NCBI GenBank assembly: GCA_035622995.1
Contig: DASPUI010000116.1
Span: 20,261-84,260 of the forward strand
Source: DASPUI01 sp035622995
GTDB lineage: Bacteria > Verrucomicrobiota > Verrucomicrobiia > Chthoniobacterales > UBA10450
Reading direction: 5' to 3'
DNA length: 64,000 bases
Both the position numbers and the translations under genes were made by a program. This document shows, one piece after another, positions 63,512-64,000 of this stretch. The first letter of the stretch is position 1, and every line of letters starts with the position of its first letter. The notes beneath the pieces are model-generated. The model did no database searches. It was given only the letters and a program-made list of their open reading frames with translations, and had not been told where the DNA came from.

Positions 63512-64000
63512 ATGGACGAATTTAACGATAACGAAATCAGCAAGCTGCTTCGGCTGAAGCGTTACGAACAGCCGCCTCCCGGATATTTCGATAATTTTCT
63601 GCACGAATTTCACCGGCGCCAGCGCGACGAGCTTTTGCGCGAACCGCTTTGGCGGATCTGTTTCAACCGCGCGCACGATTTCATGCTCCGGCTGAACCTT
63701 GCCACGCTCACTTCCTACCCGGCCGCAGTGACCGCAGTGCTCGTTTGTGCCGCGGTCATTTCGTTTAAGCTTTATCAGACGCCGCCAGCGCCCAATTTCG
63801 CCGCCCAGGATCGGTCTTCATCTTATCGGCAGGTCTTTGCTGCCCAGCCAAACGCGGACACGGAATGGAACCTCGCTTCCCCGGTCGCGACGAGGTTTTT
63901 CAGCACCCAATCGCTACACAACTCCACTGAAAGCGCCCACACTCACAACAGCGCGACGCCTCCGCGTTACGTGCTCGACAGCGTTCCCGTGAGTTATGAG
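63512..64000 (+). CDS. Probable anti-sigma factor (partial, runs off the right edge)
   Basis: 163 codons with no stop before the window end. The first 70 residues are cytoplasmic and charged (MDEFNDNEISKLLRLKRYEQ), and one membrane helix (PAAVTAVLVCAAVISFKLY) lies near 70-88. The rest would be periplasmic. Its place 11 bases after the ECF sigma gene and its topology fit a membrane anti-sigma factor. There is no clear zinc-binding HxxxCxxC, so it may be of another type. Confidence 0.6.
   Translation, partial: MDEFNDNEISKLLRLKRYEQPPPGYFDNFLHEFHRRQRDELLREPLWRICFNRAHDFMLRLNLATLTSYPAAVTAVLVCAAVISFKLYQTPPAPNFAAQDRSSSYRQVFAAQPNADTEWNLASPVATRFFSTQSLHNSTESAHTHNSATPPRYVLDSVPVSYE

Noticed and set aside
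1..64000. CRISPR arrays, prophage, insertion sequences or defence genes
   Set aside because: No regularly spaced repeats, transposase, integrase or known defence-system proteins were found.

Overview
The window reads as chromosomal core sequence from a Gram-negative bacterium. It carries two Ton-type energy-transduction gene sets, several lipoproteins, a family 9 (heptosyltransferase-like) glycosyltransferase, a PBP2, a DD-carboxypeptidase and L,D-transpeptidase and amidase homologues. The mix of class III cyclase/TolB-like/TPR proteins, Pro/Ser/Thr-rich exported proteins, an ArsR-methyltransferase fusion, a eukaryotic-type OGG1 glycosylase and an MscL ending in a zinc ribbon best suits Verrucomicrobiota, perhaps a soil Chthoniobacterales ('Spartobacteria') lineage. 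That placement is inference from gene content; no rRNA gene is present. I saw no convincing tRNA, prophage, transposase or CRISPR array.

Layout: 0-8 kb holds an ArsR-methyltransferase regulator, two related TolB-like/TPR signalling proteins (one with a cyclase domain), a phosphodiester glycosidase and a fumarylacetoacetase-family enzyme. 8-10.7 kb is an exbB-exbD-tonB-exbD operon. 10.7-20 kb carries rdgB, leuS, mscL, a 3D-domain lipoprotein, galE, a Thr-rich exported protein, the coupled pair hisS-aspS and a ferredoxin. 20-25.5 kb has a sodium:solute symporter divergent from an OGG1-type glycosylase, then tonB-exbB-exbD-def. 25.5-29.2 kb is a likely replication-origin region: a gene-free AT-rich stretch with a perfect DnaA box, dnaA and dnaN. 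29-35.7 kb runs mostly on the minus strand (glycosyltransferase, membrane protein, miaB, lipoprotein, DD-carboxypeptidase, glyoxalase) around mtnP. 35.8-43.8 kb has ubiX, a DUF374 acyltransferase, folD, an FAD oxidoreductase, a site-2 protease, uvrC and PBP2. 43.8-54 kb has an aldo/keto reductase, a MurG/MGD1-type glycosyltransferase, a BrkB-type membrane protein, an amidase, an exported protein coupled to an APC permease, an ACT protein, an L,D-transpeptidase and glgX. 54-64 kb has a possible host-attachment/eRF1-like protein, an HPF-like protein, ftsH, a very large TerB-ABCG transporter coupled to an M24 peptidase, a YugP-type metallopeptidase and an ECF sigma factor with its likely anti-sigma factor, which runs off the right edge.

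No defence island or evident novel multi-gene system stands out. The most interesting signals are small palindromic, REP-like sequences: one lies inside rdgB as an in-frame insert of about 19 codons, another supplies the C-terminal tail of the OGG1-type glycosylase, and a relative of the rdgB element sits between glgX and the next gene. Other points worth a second look are the zinc-ribbon MscL, the PBP2 with an apparently cleavable signal peptide, the TerB-ABCG fusion and the origin region.
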